Shown: positions 8,480 to 13,996, counted from the stretch's first letter. The stretch is 13,996 nucleotides of DNA from JBGSLN01 sp041740675 (GCA_041740675.1 JBGSLN010000142.1:1-13996), one strand, 5' to 3'. Notes: a model not told the origin generated them from the letters alone. Made by a program: numbers and translations.

Positions 8480-8954
8480 GGATCTGTTGCAAACTTTTTA
8501 ATAATTTAAAATTTTCCGGGACGGACTTCTGCTAGGCACAACTAGACCGCCAATCCATAAAATTGCTGAAAAATTGTTTGGGAATTTGCCTCCTTATGCT
8601 GGTCTTTCTTCAGCATATGGTGCAGCTCAATTCCTGCTATCGTCGCTTCCGCTGAAGCCATCGATTTAAATCCCATCATTGGCTTTGTTATTTTTTTCAC
8701 TGCACGATGGTCTTGCTCAATCACATTGTTCAAATACTGTATTTGCCGTACTATAACTTGAATCAACTTTAACGTTTCTTTCGGCCATCAGTTCTTCAAC
8801 GTTCCGGTAACTCAATGGATAGGCCACATACCAACGTACTACCATTAATATTATGGCTTTTGGAAAATGCTTGCCTTTAAAACTGATCATCACACTTCTA
8901 CCGCTTTTTATTTTTCCAATCTTACCAAAATTAGTTTAAGTTTGCGACGGAACC
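8480..8954 (-). mobile_element. Internally deleted IS6-family insertion sequence
   Basis: The ends carry IS6-type terminal inverted repeats: GGATCTGTTGCAAACT at 8480-8495 and, on the minus strand, GGTTCCGTCGCAAACT at 8954-8939 (13 of 16 bases identical). IS6 elements such as IS257 and IS240 begin GGTTCTGTTGCAAA (family knowledge). The element is 475 bp, against about 800 bp for a complete member. Between the ends lie the two termini of the transposase, with the middle lost. The 8 bases on either side (catacaaa and ataatcca) do not match, so no target-site duplication remains. It cannot move by itself, though an active IS6 elsewhere might act on the ends. Confidence 0.85.
8542..8890 (-). pseudogene. 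IS6-family transposase remnant, internal deletion plus frameshift
   Basis: From the ATG at 8890 the frame reads MISFKGKHFPKAIILMVV, then RWYVAYPLSYRNVEELMAER, the standard N-terminus of IS6 transposases, for about 43 residues. Near 8758-8770 homology jumps in another frame to VRQIQYLNNVIEQDHRAV, KKITKPMMGFKSMASAEATI and AGIELHHMLKK, the standard C-terminus, ending at 8542. Roughly 120 central residues are missing relative to a protein of about 230, including the first two catalytic Asp of the DDE triad; only the Glu region (VIEQDHR) survives. The N-terminal frame meets a TGA shortly after the junction, so no fused protein can be made without frameshifting. Confidence 0.9.
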
Positions 8955-9117
8955 ATAATCCATTATCAGAATGTATATTTAATAAAAATTCTTCTGCTGG
9001 AATTCATAAAAGATCATCAATGACATCTCTTTCTCTACCACGATACTCAAATACTAATTTTGCAGGCGAGTAAAATACAATTGGTGTCGCCCAGCTGCCC
9101 AAACTCATAAATGCCAT
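8955..9117 (-). pseudogene. Unrecognised short gene downstream of rpsI, broken by TGA and by the IS6 element
   Basis: An ATG at 9117 has AGAGGA ahead of it at 7-nt spacing. The frame encodes 37 residues, beginning MAFMSLGSWATPIVFYSP and ending in RGRERDVIDDLL, with TGA at 9004-9006. After the TGA the same frame stays open (IPAEEFLLNIHSDNGLW) up to and into the IS6 end at 8954. This suggests a longer gene that acquired a nonsense codon and was cut by the IS; alternatively the 37-residue peptide is the real product. It does not resemble PetA, which normally follows rpsI. I do not recognise the family. Confidence 0.4.
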
Positions 9118-9136
9118 TTTGTAATCCTCTAATAAC

Positions 9137-9162
9137 AAAAAACCCCTCGATCGAGGGGTTTT
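9137..9162 (-). terminator. Intrinsic terminator of the rplM-rpsI operon
   Basis: AACCCCTCGA (9141-9150) and TCGAGGGGTT (9151-9160) form a perfect palindrome folding as a CCCCTC/GAGGGG stem with a GATC loop, extended by A-T pairs. On the minus strand it is followed by six T, directly downstream of rpsI. On the plus strand the trailing tract is four T, so it may act weakly in both directions. Confidence 0.9.
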
Positions 9163-9204
9163 AAATACAAAGTAAGATTCCCACTTTCGTGAGAACAATA
9201 TTGA

Positions 9205-9630
9205 TTAACGTTTTGAGAATTGTGGTTTACGACGAGCACCATGTAAACCAACTTTTTTACGCTCAACTTCACGAGCATCTCGGGTTACTAAACCTGCTCC
9301 ACGTAATATTTTACGGAAACCCTGAGCACCGCCTTCTGTACCGTCTTCTTCATCATATTTCATCAATGCACGTGTAATACCATGACGCACTGCGCCAGCT
9401 TGGCCTGAAGGACCGCCACCTTTGACAGTGATATATGCATTAAATTTATCATGCATTTTAACTAAATCAAATGGTTGCATCACAATCATGCGTGAGGTTT
9501 CTCGACCAAAATATTGATCAATGGTTTTACCGTTGATTGTCATTTCGCCTTTACCTGGACGTAAAAATACACGAGCAGTTGAACTCTTGCGACGACCAGT
9601 ACCATAATATTGTTTCATTGCTGTTGCCAT
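9205..9630 (-). CDS. rpsI: 30S ribosomal protein S9, with an internal insertion
   Basis: 141 residues, against 130 in E. coli. The conserved blocks are present: YYGTGRRKSSTARVFLRPG, QYFGRETSRM, ITVKGGGPSGQAGAVRHGIT and the basic C-terminal tail GARRKPQFSKR that reaches the decoding region. Between KYDE (residues 91-94) and the RKILRGAGLVTRD block lies an acidic, glycine-rich insertion (about residues 95-104, EDGTEGGAQG) absent from E. coli S9; it accounts for most of the extra length. The ATG at 9630 lies 15 bp after the rplM stop with only a weak GGGA ahead of it, consistent with translational coupling. It is the second gene of rplM-rpsI and is followed by a strong terminator. Confidence 0.97.
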   Translation of the reverse strand: MATAMKQYYGTGRRKSSTARVFLRPGKGEMTINGKTIDQYFGRETSRMIVMQPFDLVKMHDKFNAYITVKGGGPSGQAGAVRHGITRALMKYDEEDGTEGGAQGFRKILRGAGLVTRDAREVERKKVGLHGARRKPQFSKR

Positions 9631-9645
9631 AAGTCATTATCCCGA

Positions 9646-10080
9646 TTATGCGTTAATTTCCAATACTTCAGGCTGTTGTGCATGATGCTCATGCGTAGCC
9701 CCTGCATAAACTTTTAATTTGCGGTACATTTCACGTCCTAAAGAATTTTTAGGAAGCATACCCTTAATTGCAAGTTCTAACACTTTTTCAGGGTGGCGCT
9801 CAATTAACTTTTCAAAGCTAATCGATTTTAAACCACCTGGATAGCCAGTGTTATGATGATATATCTTATCCATCGGCTTATTGCCAGTCACTCGAATTTT
9901 TTCAGCATTAATAATAATAATGTAATCGCCAGTATCCGCATGCGGAGTATATTCTGGTTTATGTTTACCGCGTAATCGACGCGCAATTTCTGTTGCGACA
10001 CGACCTAACACCTTGTCTGTCGCATCAACTACATACCATTTGCGTACAATTTCTTTCGCTTTTGCACTAAAAGTCTTCAT
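9646..10080 (-). CDS. rplM: 50S ribosomal protein L13
   Basis: 144 residues, against 142 in E. coli. Recognisable blocks are RKWYVVDATDKVLGRVATEI, RRLRGKHKPEYTPHADTGDY, the conserved NAEKIRVTGNK, YHHNTGYPGGLKS and the signature stretch KGMLPKNSLGREMYRKLKVY, followed by AGATHEHHAQQPEVLEI. L13 is an early-assembling 23S rRNA-binding protein of the large subunit. It is the first gene of the rplM-rpsI operon, with AAGGT shortly ahead of the ATG and a good sigma-70 promoter about 55-80 bp upstream. Confidence 0.98.
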   Translation of the reverse strand: MKTFSAKAKEIVRKWYVVDATDKVLGRVATEIARRLRGKHKPEYTPHADTGDYIIIINAEKIRVTGNKPMDKIYHHNTGYPGGLKSISFEKLIERHPEKVLELAIKGMLPKNSLGREMYRKLKVYAGATHEHHAQQPEVLEINA

Positions 10081-10132
10081 TTTTGTTGACCTTGACTTGT
10101 AAATCTAAATTAATTTTGTTCAAAGGAGTTGC

Positions 10133-10161
10133 ATTCTACCGAAGAATTTTGGAAGATACAA
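10133..10161 (-). promoter_or_regulatory. Sigma-70 promoter of rplM-rpsI
   Basis: On the minus strand TTGTAT (10161 to 10156; 4 of 6 bases match TTGACA) is followed after exactly 17 bp by TAGAAT (10138 to 10133; 5 of 6 match TATAAT). The predicted start near 10126 leaves a leader of about 45 nt before rplM. The position and spacing fit a strong constitutive ribosomal-protein promoter. Confidence 0.75.
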
Positions 10162-10207
10162 GAGGAGTGTTATTAAAACTTTTCATTGGGCTACTCCTGG
10201 TTCGTTA

Positions 10208-10546
10208 CTAATCAGTTTTGTCTGATTTATTTAGCGTTGGCAACAATAAGCGTTGCACCCGAATTCCCTGCAAAACATAGCTCTCAATGATTTCATCGAT
10301 ATCGCTAATAGAGTTATAGGTATACCATATCCCTTCAGGGTAAATCACCATCGCAGGGCCTTGTTGACAACGGCCTAAGCATCCAGCTGAGCTGACGCGA
10401 ATTTTACCTTCGCCATGTAATCCCAGTTGTTTTAACTTTTCTTTAGCGTGGTGTTGCATAGCATTTGCATTGCCTTGACTACAGCATTTGCGGTTGTCAG
10501 GTCTTACATTGTTACAGAAAAAAATGTGTTGTTGATAGTGAGACAT
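10208..10546 (-). CDS. Thioredoxin-like [2Fe-2S] ferredoxin
   Basis: 112 residues from the ATG at 10546. Cys11 (HIFFCNN), Cys21-Cys22 (RKCC), Cys56 and Cys60 (SAGCLGRC) give the spacing of the thioredoxin-fold [2Fe-2S] ferredoxins related to NuoE and to Aquifex/Azotobacter shethna-type proteins. PAMVIYPEGIWYTY and DIDEIIESYVLQG are typical of the family. It is a small soluble electron carrier whose partner is unknown. A TTG at 10555 would extend it by MVF; that TTG has a better-placed GAGGG (8 nt) than the ATG, but homologues usually begin near MSHYQ. The gene diverges from glcF with about 30 bp between starts and lies upstream of rplM on the same strand. Fe-S genes on both sides of this gap suggest a shared redox theme, by inference. 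Confidence 0.85.
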   Translation of the reverse strand: MSHYQQHIFFCNNVRPDNRKCCSQGNANAMQHHAKEKLKQLGLHGEGKIRVSSAGCLGRCQQGPAMVIYPEGIWYTYNSISDIDEIIESYVLQGIRVQRLLLPTLNKSDKTD

Positions 10547-10575
10547 AAATACCAATTATTAAGCCCTCTTTAAAT

Positions 10576-11883
10576 ATGACAAAGAACAAAGAGCTTTGTG
10601 ATAAAATGATTAGTAGTACAAAATTATTTACTAGTATTATGCAAGACAACCCACAAAAAAGCACTGAAAATTTACGAAAAAATATCATCCAAGAAAGCGA
10701 TATTTGCGTACGATGCGGATTATGCTTGCCACATTGTCCAACTTATCTAGTTGCTGAAGTTGAAACTGAATCTCCTCGTGGCAGGATTGCTATGGCTAAA
10801 GCGCTGGCTGAATCTAAAATTTCATTAACTCACCCACTGCAGCAACATTTGGAAAACTGTCTAGGTTGCATGGCTTGTGAAGCGATGTGTCCTGCCAAAG
10901 TTCCTTATCATGACTTAATGATTAATACGCGTGAATTCCTTTATCAAAATCAGCCTCAACCTATTCCAAAATTATTGACACTTTTTTTAAATCATTTGCG
11001 TCTAACCTCACTGTTACAGCATTTATATAATTTCTATCAAAGAACGGGGCTTGCTTGGTTTTTAAATAAAACAAAATTAGCGCAGTTATTTGGTATTCAG
11101 ACCTATCAAGCATTTATGCCTGAGAAACTGAGTATTGCTAATTTTAAAGCATTCTATCCTGCTAAAGAAAGCTTAGGAAATGTAGCCCTTTTTATTGGCT
11201 GCATTAATCGATTATGCGATGCAAACACAATTTTTAAAGCAATCACTTTATTAAATGGCTTAGGATATAACGTACATATTCCAACAGCCCAAGCTTGTTG
11301 TGGTGCAATTCATTTACATAATGGTTCAATTGAAAAAGCCAATGATTATTTACAAATAAATGCTCGCGTTTTTGAGAACTTAAATATTGACTCTATCGTG
11401 ACACTCGCGACAGGTTGCCATAGCAGCTTAATCAAAATAAAAGAGCTGAGTGAAAAGTTAAAAAATATTCCTATGCTCGACATCAATGATTTCATCATAA
11501 AACAATCTGATGATCATTTGTCAATGGCGTTAACCGCAAATGTCTTATTAGTACATACTCCTTGTACTTTAAGAAACAGCATGAAACAGCCAAAATTATT
11601 AGAAAATCTTTTATTAAAACTAGGTGTAAAACAATTTAAACATTTGCAAGGTTATGGATGCTGTGGTGCTGCTGGATTAAATATGTGGAACAATCCAACC
11701 CTCGCTAATAAACTTGCATTGCCTTTAATTCAGCAAATTACTGCAGAAAAACCTGATTTTGTGATCACTGCAAACATCGGATGTCAATTACATTTACAAA
11801 AAAATTTAAAAGAATTAGGCCTTAATACGCAAGTTTTACATCCATTGCAGTTGATTTTTACTAAAAACAAGCTAAATTTTTAA
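10576..11883 (+). CDS. glcF: GlcF-type Fe-S subunit of glycolate/D-lactate oxidase
   Basis: 435 residues, against 407 in E. coli GlcF. Two [4Fe-4S] motifs are complete: CVRCGLCLPHCP (Cys44, 47, 50, 54) and CLGCMACEAMCP (Cys95, 98, 101, 105). Two CCG (cysteine-rich) domains follow, with CCG at residues 241-243 and 362-364 and partner motifs ATGCHSS, HTPCTL and ANIGCQLHL. The protein takes electrons from the flavin subunit and passes them towards the membrane quinone pool, probably serving the GlcD-type enzyme at 5797. The start is uncertain: the ATG at 10576 lacks a ribosome-binding site, and in-frame ATGs at 10606 and 10639 would remove 10 or 21 residues that have no counterpart in E. coli. 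The start region holds ACAAAG-AG-CTTTGT (10586-10599), a possible operator or hairpin. Confidence 0.9.
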   Translation: MTKNKELCDKMISSTKLFTSIMQDNPQKSTENLRKNIIQESDICVRCGLCLPHCPTYLVAEVETESPRGRIAMAKALAESKISLTHPLQQHLENCLGCMACEAMCPAKVPYHDLMINTREFLYQNQPQPIPKLLTLFLNHLRLTSLLQHLYNFYQRTGLAWFLNKTKLAQLFGIQTYQAFMPEKLSIANFKAFYPAKESLGNVALFIGCINRLCDANTIFKAITLLNGLGYNVHIPTAQACCGAIHLHNGSIEKANDYLQINARVFENLNIDSIVTLATGCHSSLIKIKELSEKLKNIPMLDINDFIIKQSDDHLSMALTANVLLVHTPCTLRNSMKQPKLLENLLLKLGVKQFKHLQGYGCCGAAGLNMWNNPTLANKLALPLIQQITAEKPDFVITANIGCQLHLQKNLKELGLNTQVLHPLQLIFTKNKLNF

Positions 11884-11916
11884 AATTTTCTTAAAAAAAT
11901 ACTACCAAAACTACTG

Positions 11917-11925
11917 TGATATGAT
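11917..11925 (+). promoter_or_regulatory. Extended -10 promoter of the HU-like gene
   Basis: TG, one base, then TATGAT (11917-11925) forms an extended -10 element about 50 bp before the start codon and 34 bp after the glcF stop. No -35 box is visible at 17 bp, as is common for extended -10 promoters. Confidence 0.5.
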
Positions 11926-11975
11926 ATCTTAGGCTCTCTTAAATAATAATTGATAACCGGAAGAGGGAAATCAAA

Positions 11976-12377
11976 ATGGCAAAAAAATTAACCGCAAAAA
12001 AAACCGCAACAAAAAAGCCAATTGTTGCAAAAAAAGCTGTGGCTGCAGCACCAAAAGCAATTAAAAAAGTTAGCGAAAAACTAACTAAATCACAATTGTT
12101 AGCTTTATTGTCTGAAACCACGAACGTTAGTAAAAAAGACGTAAGCAATGTATTAAGTGCTTTAGAAGCGACTGTTGGCGCATCTGTTAAAAAAGGCTCT
12201 TTAGGTGAGTTCACTTTACCAGGTTTAGTAAAAATCGTTACGATTCGTAAACCTGCTACTAAAGCTCGTAAAGGCATTAATCCTTTCACCGGCGAAGAAA
12301 CAATGTTTAAGGCAAAACCAGCCCGCACTGTTGTGAAAGTTCGTGCTCTGAAAAAACTTAAAGATATGGTTCTATAA
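11976..12377 (+). CDS. HU-family DNA-binding protein with a lysine/alanine-rich N-terminal tail
   Basis: 133 residues, against about 90 for typical HU. Residues 1-37 are almost only Lys, Ala, Thr and Pro (KKLTAKKTATKK, VAKKAVAAAPKAIKK), resembling histone H1 or eukaryotic-type tails. Residues 38-130 are an HU core: helices LTKSQLLALLSETTNVSKK and DVSNVLSALEATVGASVKKG, then FTLPGLVKIV and the DNA-binding arm RKGINPFTGEE, with the intercalating Pro at residue 103. The core binds and bends DNA; the tail would add non-specific contacts and help compact the nucleoid. AAGAGGG lies 8 nt before the ATG. It is monocistronic, with its own promoter and a strong terminator. HU proteins with basic tails occur in several bacterial groups (HupB of mycobacteria has a C-terminal one); the N-terminal placement here is notable. 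Confidence 0.9.
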   Translation: MAKKLTAKKTATKKPIVAKKAVAAAPKAIKKVSEKLTKSQLLALLSETTNVSKKDVSNVLSALEATVGASVKKGSLGEFTLPGLVKIVTIRKPATKARKGINPFTGEETMFKAKPARTVVKVRALKKLKDMVL

Positions 12378-12394
12378 GATTATTTTTTCCTCTG

Positions 12395-12423
12395 AAAAGG
12401 CTGGTCTTTACCAGCCTTTTTTT
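12395..12423 (+). terminator. Intrinsic terminator after the HU-like gene
   Basis: AAAAGGCTGG (12395-12404), a 6-nt loop TCTTTA, then CCAGCCTTTT (12411-12420) running into further T. It is a perfect 10-bp stem with a U-tract 18 bp after the stop codon. Confidence 0.93.
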
Positions 12424-12464
12424 ATTTTATACCGCTTCCAGACTATATTAATTTAAGTATCTGC

Positions 12465-12493
12465 CTGACTTTTTTGAATATTTAGGGTATAAT
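12465..12493 (+). promoter_or_regulatory. Sigma-70 promoter of the 472-residue orphan gene
   Basis: CTGACT (12465-12470; 4 of 6 bases match TTGACA), a 17-bp spacer, then a perfect TATAAT (12488-12493). It lies about 33 bp before the ATG and after the HU terminator, so the next gene is separately transcribed. Confidence 0.7.
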
Positions 12494-12525
12494 TAATTGT
12501 ATGATTTTATTAATTAGGCATATTT

Positions 12526-13944
12526 ATGGCAACTAAATCTAAGTTGGGCACTAATCCATTATTGCGTCAATCGAGAGAAAACTTGGGATTGCCTGATCCA
12601 ACGAAATCAGATTCAAAACCGATCCCTGCATTTACTTTCTCAATGCCCAAAAAATTTCATTTTGATGCGTGGCTAAAAAACTTAATAGATTCAACCATAG
12701 CATCCGTACCGAATGATAAACTTTTATCAACGGAAGCCGAAAGTTTATTAACTCGTTTTTTAGCGCCTCTTCATACCCAATTGCGTACTATTGCAGAAAC
12801 CACTGGGAATAAAATTAGCGAGCTCACAGTTACTCCTGGCGATTCGGTTTATCAGATAGCTCATACTGAAAAACTGTGCCAAGAAATGTACACTGAAGAA
12901 ACCAATGCGGTTAATAGCTGTTTGAAAACAATTTTAGACACTTTTGATAAAGATCCTGCCTTTAAAAAAAGTTTCATGGATGCTATTAAAGAACCCAATG
13001 AAGGAAAAGCTAGAGATGCTTTGGTCATGCGGTTGAAACAGGAACAAGAAAGTATTAATAATCAAAAAAAATCAGAAGATGAAATTATTGATGCTATTAC
13101 TTCATGGCGAATATTGAATGCCCAAGCAAAATACAGTGCTGAGGTTAGGAGAATAATTGAGGAATCAGGTGATATTTCTGTCAAATCTTTTAAAGGTACA
13201 GATGTTCCAGACAATGTTAGTTTCATTCCAGGAAAAGGAAAAAAATTCAGTATGCTTGACGCTTTTTTTAAGGGCGACTGGAGTGGCGTTGGTAAAGTTT
13301 ATGGTATAAAAAATGGTAAGCATACTTTTGATCCGAGAGATCCGGATGCATGCAAAACTTTTGTTAAATTTGCCCGTGCTCAAAATGATGGGGAAACAAC
13401 CAGAGTTACTATTAAACTCGGTGGGGGTACAAAATCTGACTATGCAATGTATGGCACATTGGACGCTAATACTAGTCGAGTATTACATAAAAGAGCCATG
13501 TGGTTTATGGCTACATTGAAATATGGTTTAGAAGATATTCCGTCCAAAACAATTACCAAAGAATCTATTTTAGCAAACTATAATAAAACGGGTACTATCC
13601 CTGAAGAATTGAAAACAGTTGATCTCGAGTCCCCTCCTATTCCAATAGTAGAGTTCCTTGCAAGTGATGGTAGCGATAAATCTGGATTTACCCCTGGTCC
13701 TCAAGATAAAGAGGAATTTAAACGATGGGAAGGTATTCGAGAAGCTTTACTGACATGCCGACTATTAGAAATCGAAAAATCTATAGAAAAAATAAAAGCT
13801 ACTCCAGCAGAACAATTAACAGAGCAAGAAAGTAAACTCTTAGATACCGTTTTACCTTTGCGAGCTCAACTCAATGAACAGCTTAGGAAATTGGAAAAAC
13901 TCGATACACCTGCTGCTCCAGAACAGTCATTGAATCATAGGTAG
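12526..13944 (+). CDS. Unrecognised 472-residue protein, possible secreted effector
   Basis: I do not recognise a family. There is no signal peptide and no transmembrane segment; the protein is hydrophilic and mostly helical in character. Residues 1-45 are polar and Pro/Ser/Lys-rich. Residues of about 45-215 look helical (FDAWLKNLIDSTIA, LLTRFLAPLHTQLRTI, long Glu/Lys/Gln-rich stretches). A middle region of about 225-345 has more beta and loop character (FIPGKGKKFSMLDAFF, RVTIKLGGGTKSDYAMYGTL, RAMWFMATLKYGLEDIP). Residues 400-458 look like an amphipathic, possibly coiled-coil helix ending near LRKLEKL, followed by a short polar tail (PAAPEQSLNHR). TAGG sits 7 nt before the ATG. A large soluble orphan with a polar C-terminal tail is the usual look of a type IV (Dot/Icm) effector in Legionellales, but no catalytic motif supports a function; that is inference only. 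Confidence 0.8.
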   Translation: MATKSKLGTNPLLRQSRENLGLPDPTKSDSKPIPAFTFSMPKKFHFDAWLKNLIDSTIASVPNDKLLSTEAESLLTRFLAPLHTQLRTIAETTGNKISELTVTPGDSVYQIAHTEKLCQEMYTEETNAVNSCLKTILDTFDKDPAFKKSFMDAIKEPNEGKARDALVMRLKQEQESINNQKKSEDEIIDAITSWRILNAQAKYSAEVRRIIEESGDISVKSFKGTDVPDNVSFIPGKGKKFSMLDAFFKGDWSGVGKVYGIKNGKHTFDPRDPDACKTFVKFARAQNDGETTRVTIKLGGGTKSDYAMYGTLDANTSRVLHKRAMWFMATLKYGLEDIPSKTITKESILANYNKTGTIPEELKTVDLESPPIPIVEFLASDGSDKSGFTPGPQDKEEFKRWEGIREALLTCRLLEIEKSIEKIKATPAEQLTEQESKLLDTVLPLRAQLNEQLRKLEKLDTPAAPEQSLNHR

Positions 13945-13950
13945 TTGATA

Positions 13951-13996
13951 TTACGACCCCAGCTGTGGCTTTGGTTTACTAGGAGTTTTCCCAGCA
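13951..13996 (-). CDS. Possible C-terminal end of a convergent gene
   Basis: The minus strand is open from the window edge to a TAA at 13953-13951 and would encode AGKTPSKPKPQLGS as the last 14 residues. The Lys/Pro/Ser composition is like a flexible protein tail. The stretch is short, so an open frame by chance is quite possible. Confidence 0.25.
   Translation of the reverse strand, partial: AGKTPSKPKPQLGS

Noticed and set aside
8472..8962. A possible 8-bp target-site duplication around the IS6 element
   Set aside because: The flanking octamers catacaaa and ataatcca do not match.
8939..8970. An outward hybrid promoter made by the IS6 right end
   Set aside because: TTGCGA is a poor -35, and the bases 16-17 bp downstream (TATCAG) match the -10 weakly; there is no gene downstream on that strand to drive.
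10210..10227. Inverted repeat AATCAG/CTGATT at the ferredoxin stop as a terminator
   Set aside because: The stem is AT-rich, only 6 bp, and is not followed by a T-run on either strand.
11939..12328. A 129-codon minus-strand open frame over the HU-like gene
   Set aside because: The lysine-rich tail (AAA/GCA codons) reads as Phe/Cys-like hydrophobic codons in reverse, mimicking membrane segments. The plus-strand HU core is unmistakable.
12440..12525. A PmrA-type regulatory box (TTAAT repeats) in front of the orphan gene
   Set aside because: TTAAT occurs, but the paired half-sites are not at consistent spacing, and such strings are expected by chance in this AT-rich gap.
1..13996. CRISPR arrays, tRNA or rRNA genes
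   Set aside because: No regularly spaced direct repeats, no cloverleaf-like segments with TTC-loop consensus and no rRNA stretches were seen.

Overview
The window looks like chromosome from an AT-rich gammaproteobacterium. The SspA/SspB, L13/S9, TamA/TamB and GlcD/GlcF-type proteins are all gammaproteobacterial in character. The low GC content, an HU protein with a lysine-rich tail and a large orphan protein with no recognisable family suggest a host-associated member of the Legionellales (Legionella/Coxiella/Rickettsiella-like). That placement is inference; no rRNA or tRNA gene is present to fix it.

Layout. At the left edge a saccharopine-dehydrogenase-family gene runs leftwards off the window (1-881). 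Divergent from it, tamA and tamB (985-5747) form a translationally coupled pair for outer-membrane/envelope biogenesis. Next comes a glcD-type FAD-linked 2-hydroxyacid dehydrogenase (5797-7182). A block on the minus strand follows, read right to left: a thioredoxin-like [2Fe-2S] ferredoxin, rplM, rpsI, a strong terminator, a 1 kb scarred region, then sspA and sspB. On the plus strand again are glcF (10576-11883), an HU-family nucleoid protein with an N-terminal Lys/Ala tail and a clear terminator, and an unrecognised 472-residue protein with its own promoter. A few codons of a possible convergent gene close the window.

The most informative region is 8276-9204. In many gammaproteobacteria (Pseudomonas, for example) the order is rplM-rpsI-petA-petB-petC-sspA-sspB. 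Here the cytochrome bc1 genes petABC are absent. Their place holds an internally deleted IS6-family element with recognisable terminal inverted repeats, a near-perfect 20-bp palindrome touching one IS end, a gene start that runs into the IS, and a short ORF with a good ribosome-binding site followed by a nonsense codon. sspA has its own promoter here.

Functionally, tamAB serves envelope assembly, sspAB serves stress transcription and ClpXP substrate delivery, rplM/rpsI serve the ribosome, and glcD/glcF with the ferredoxin serve redox metabolism of 2-hydroxyacids. The 472-residue orphan is the best candidate for something undescribed, possibly a secreted effector, but nothing in its sequence proves that. 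I found no CRISPR array, tRNA, rRNA or complete mobile element.
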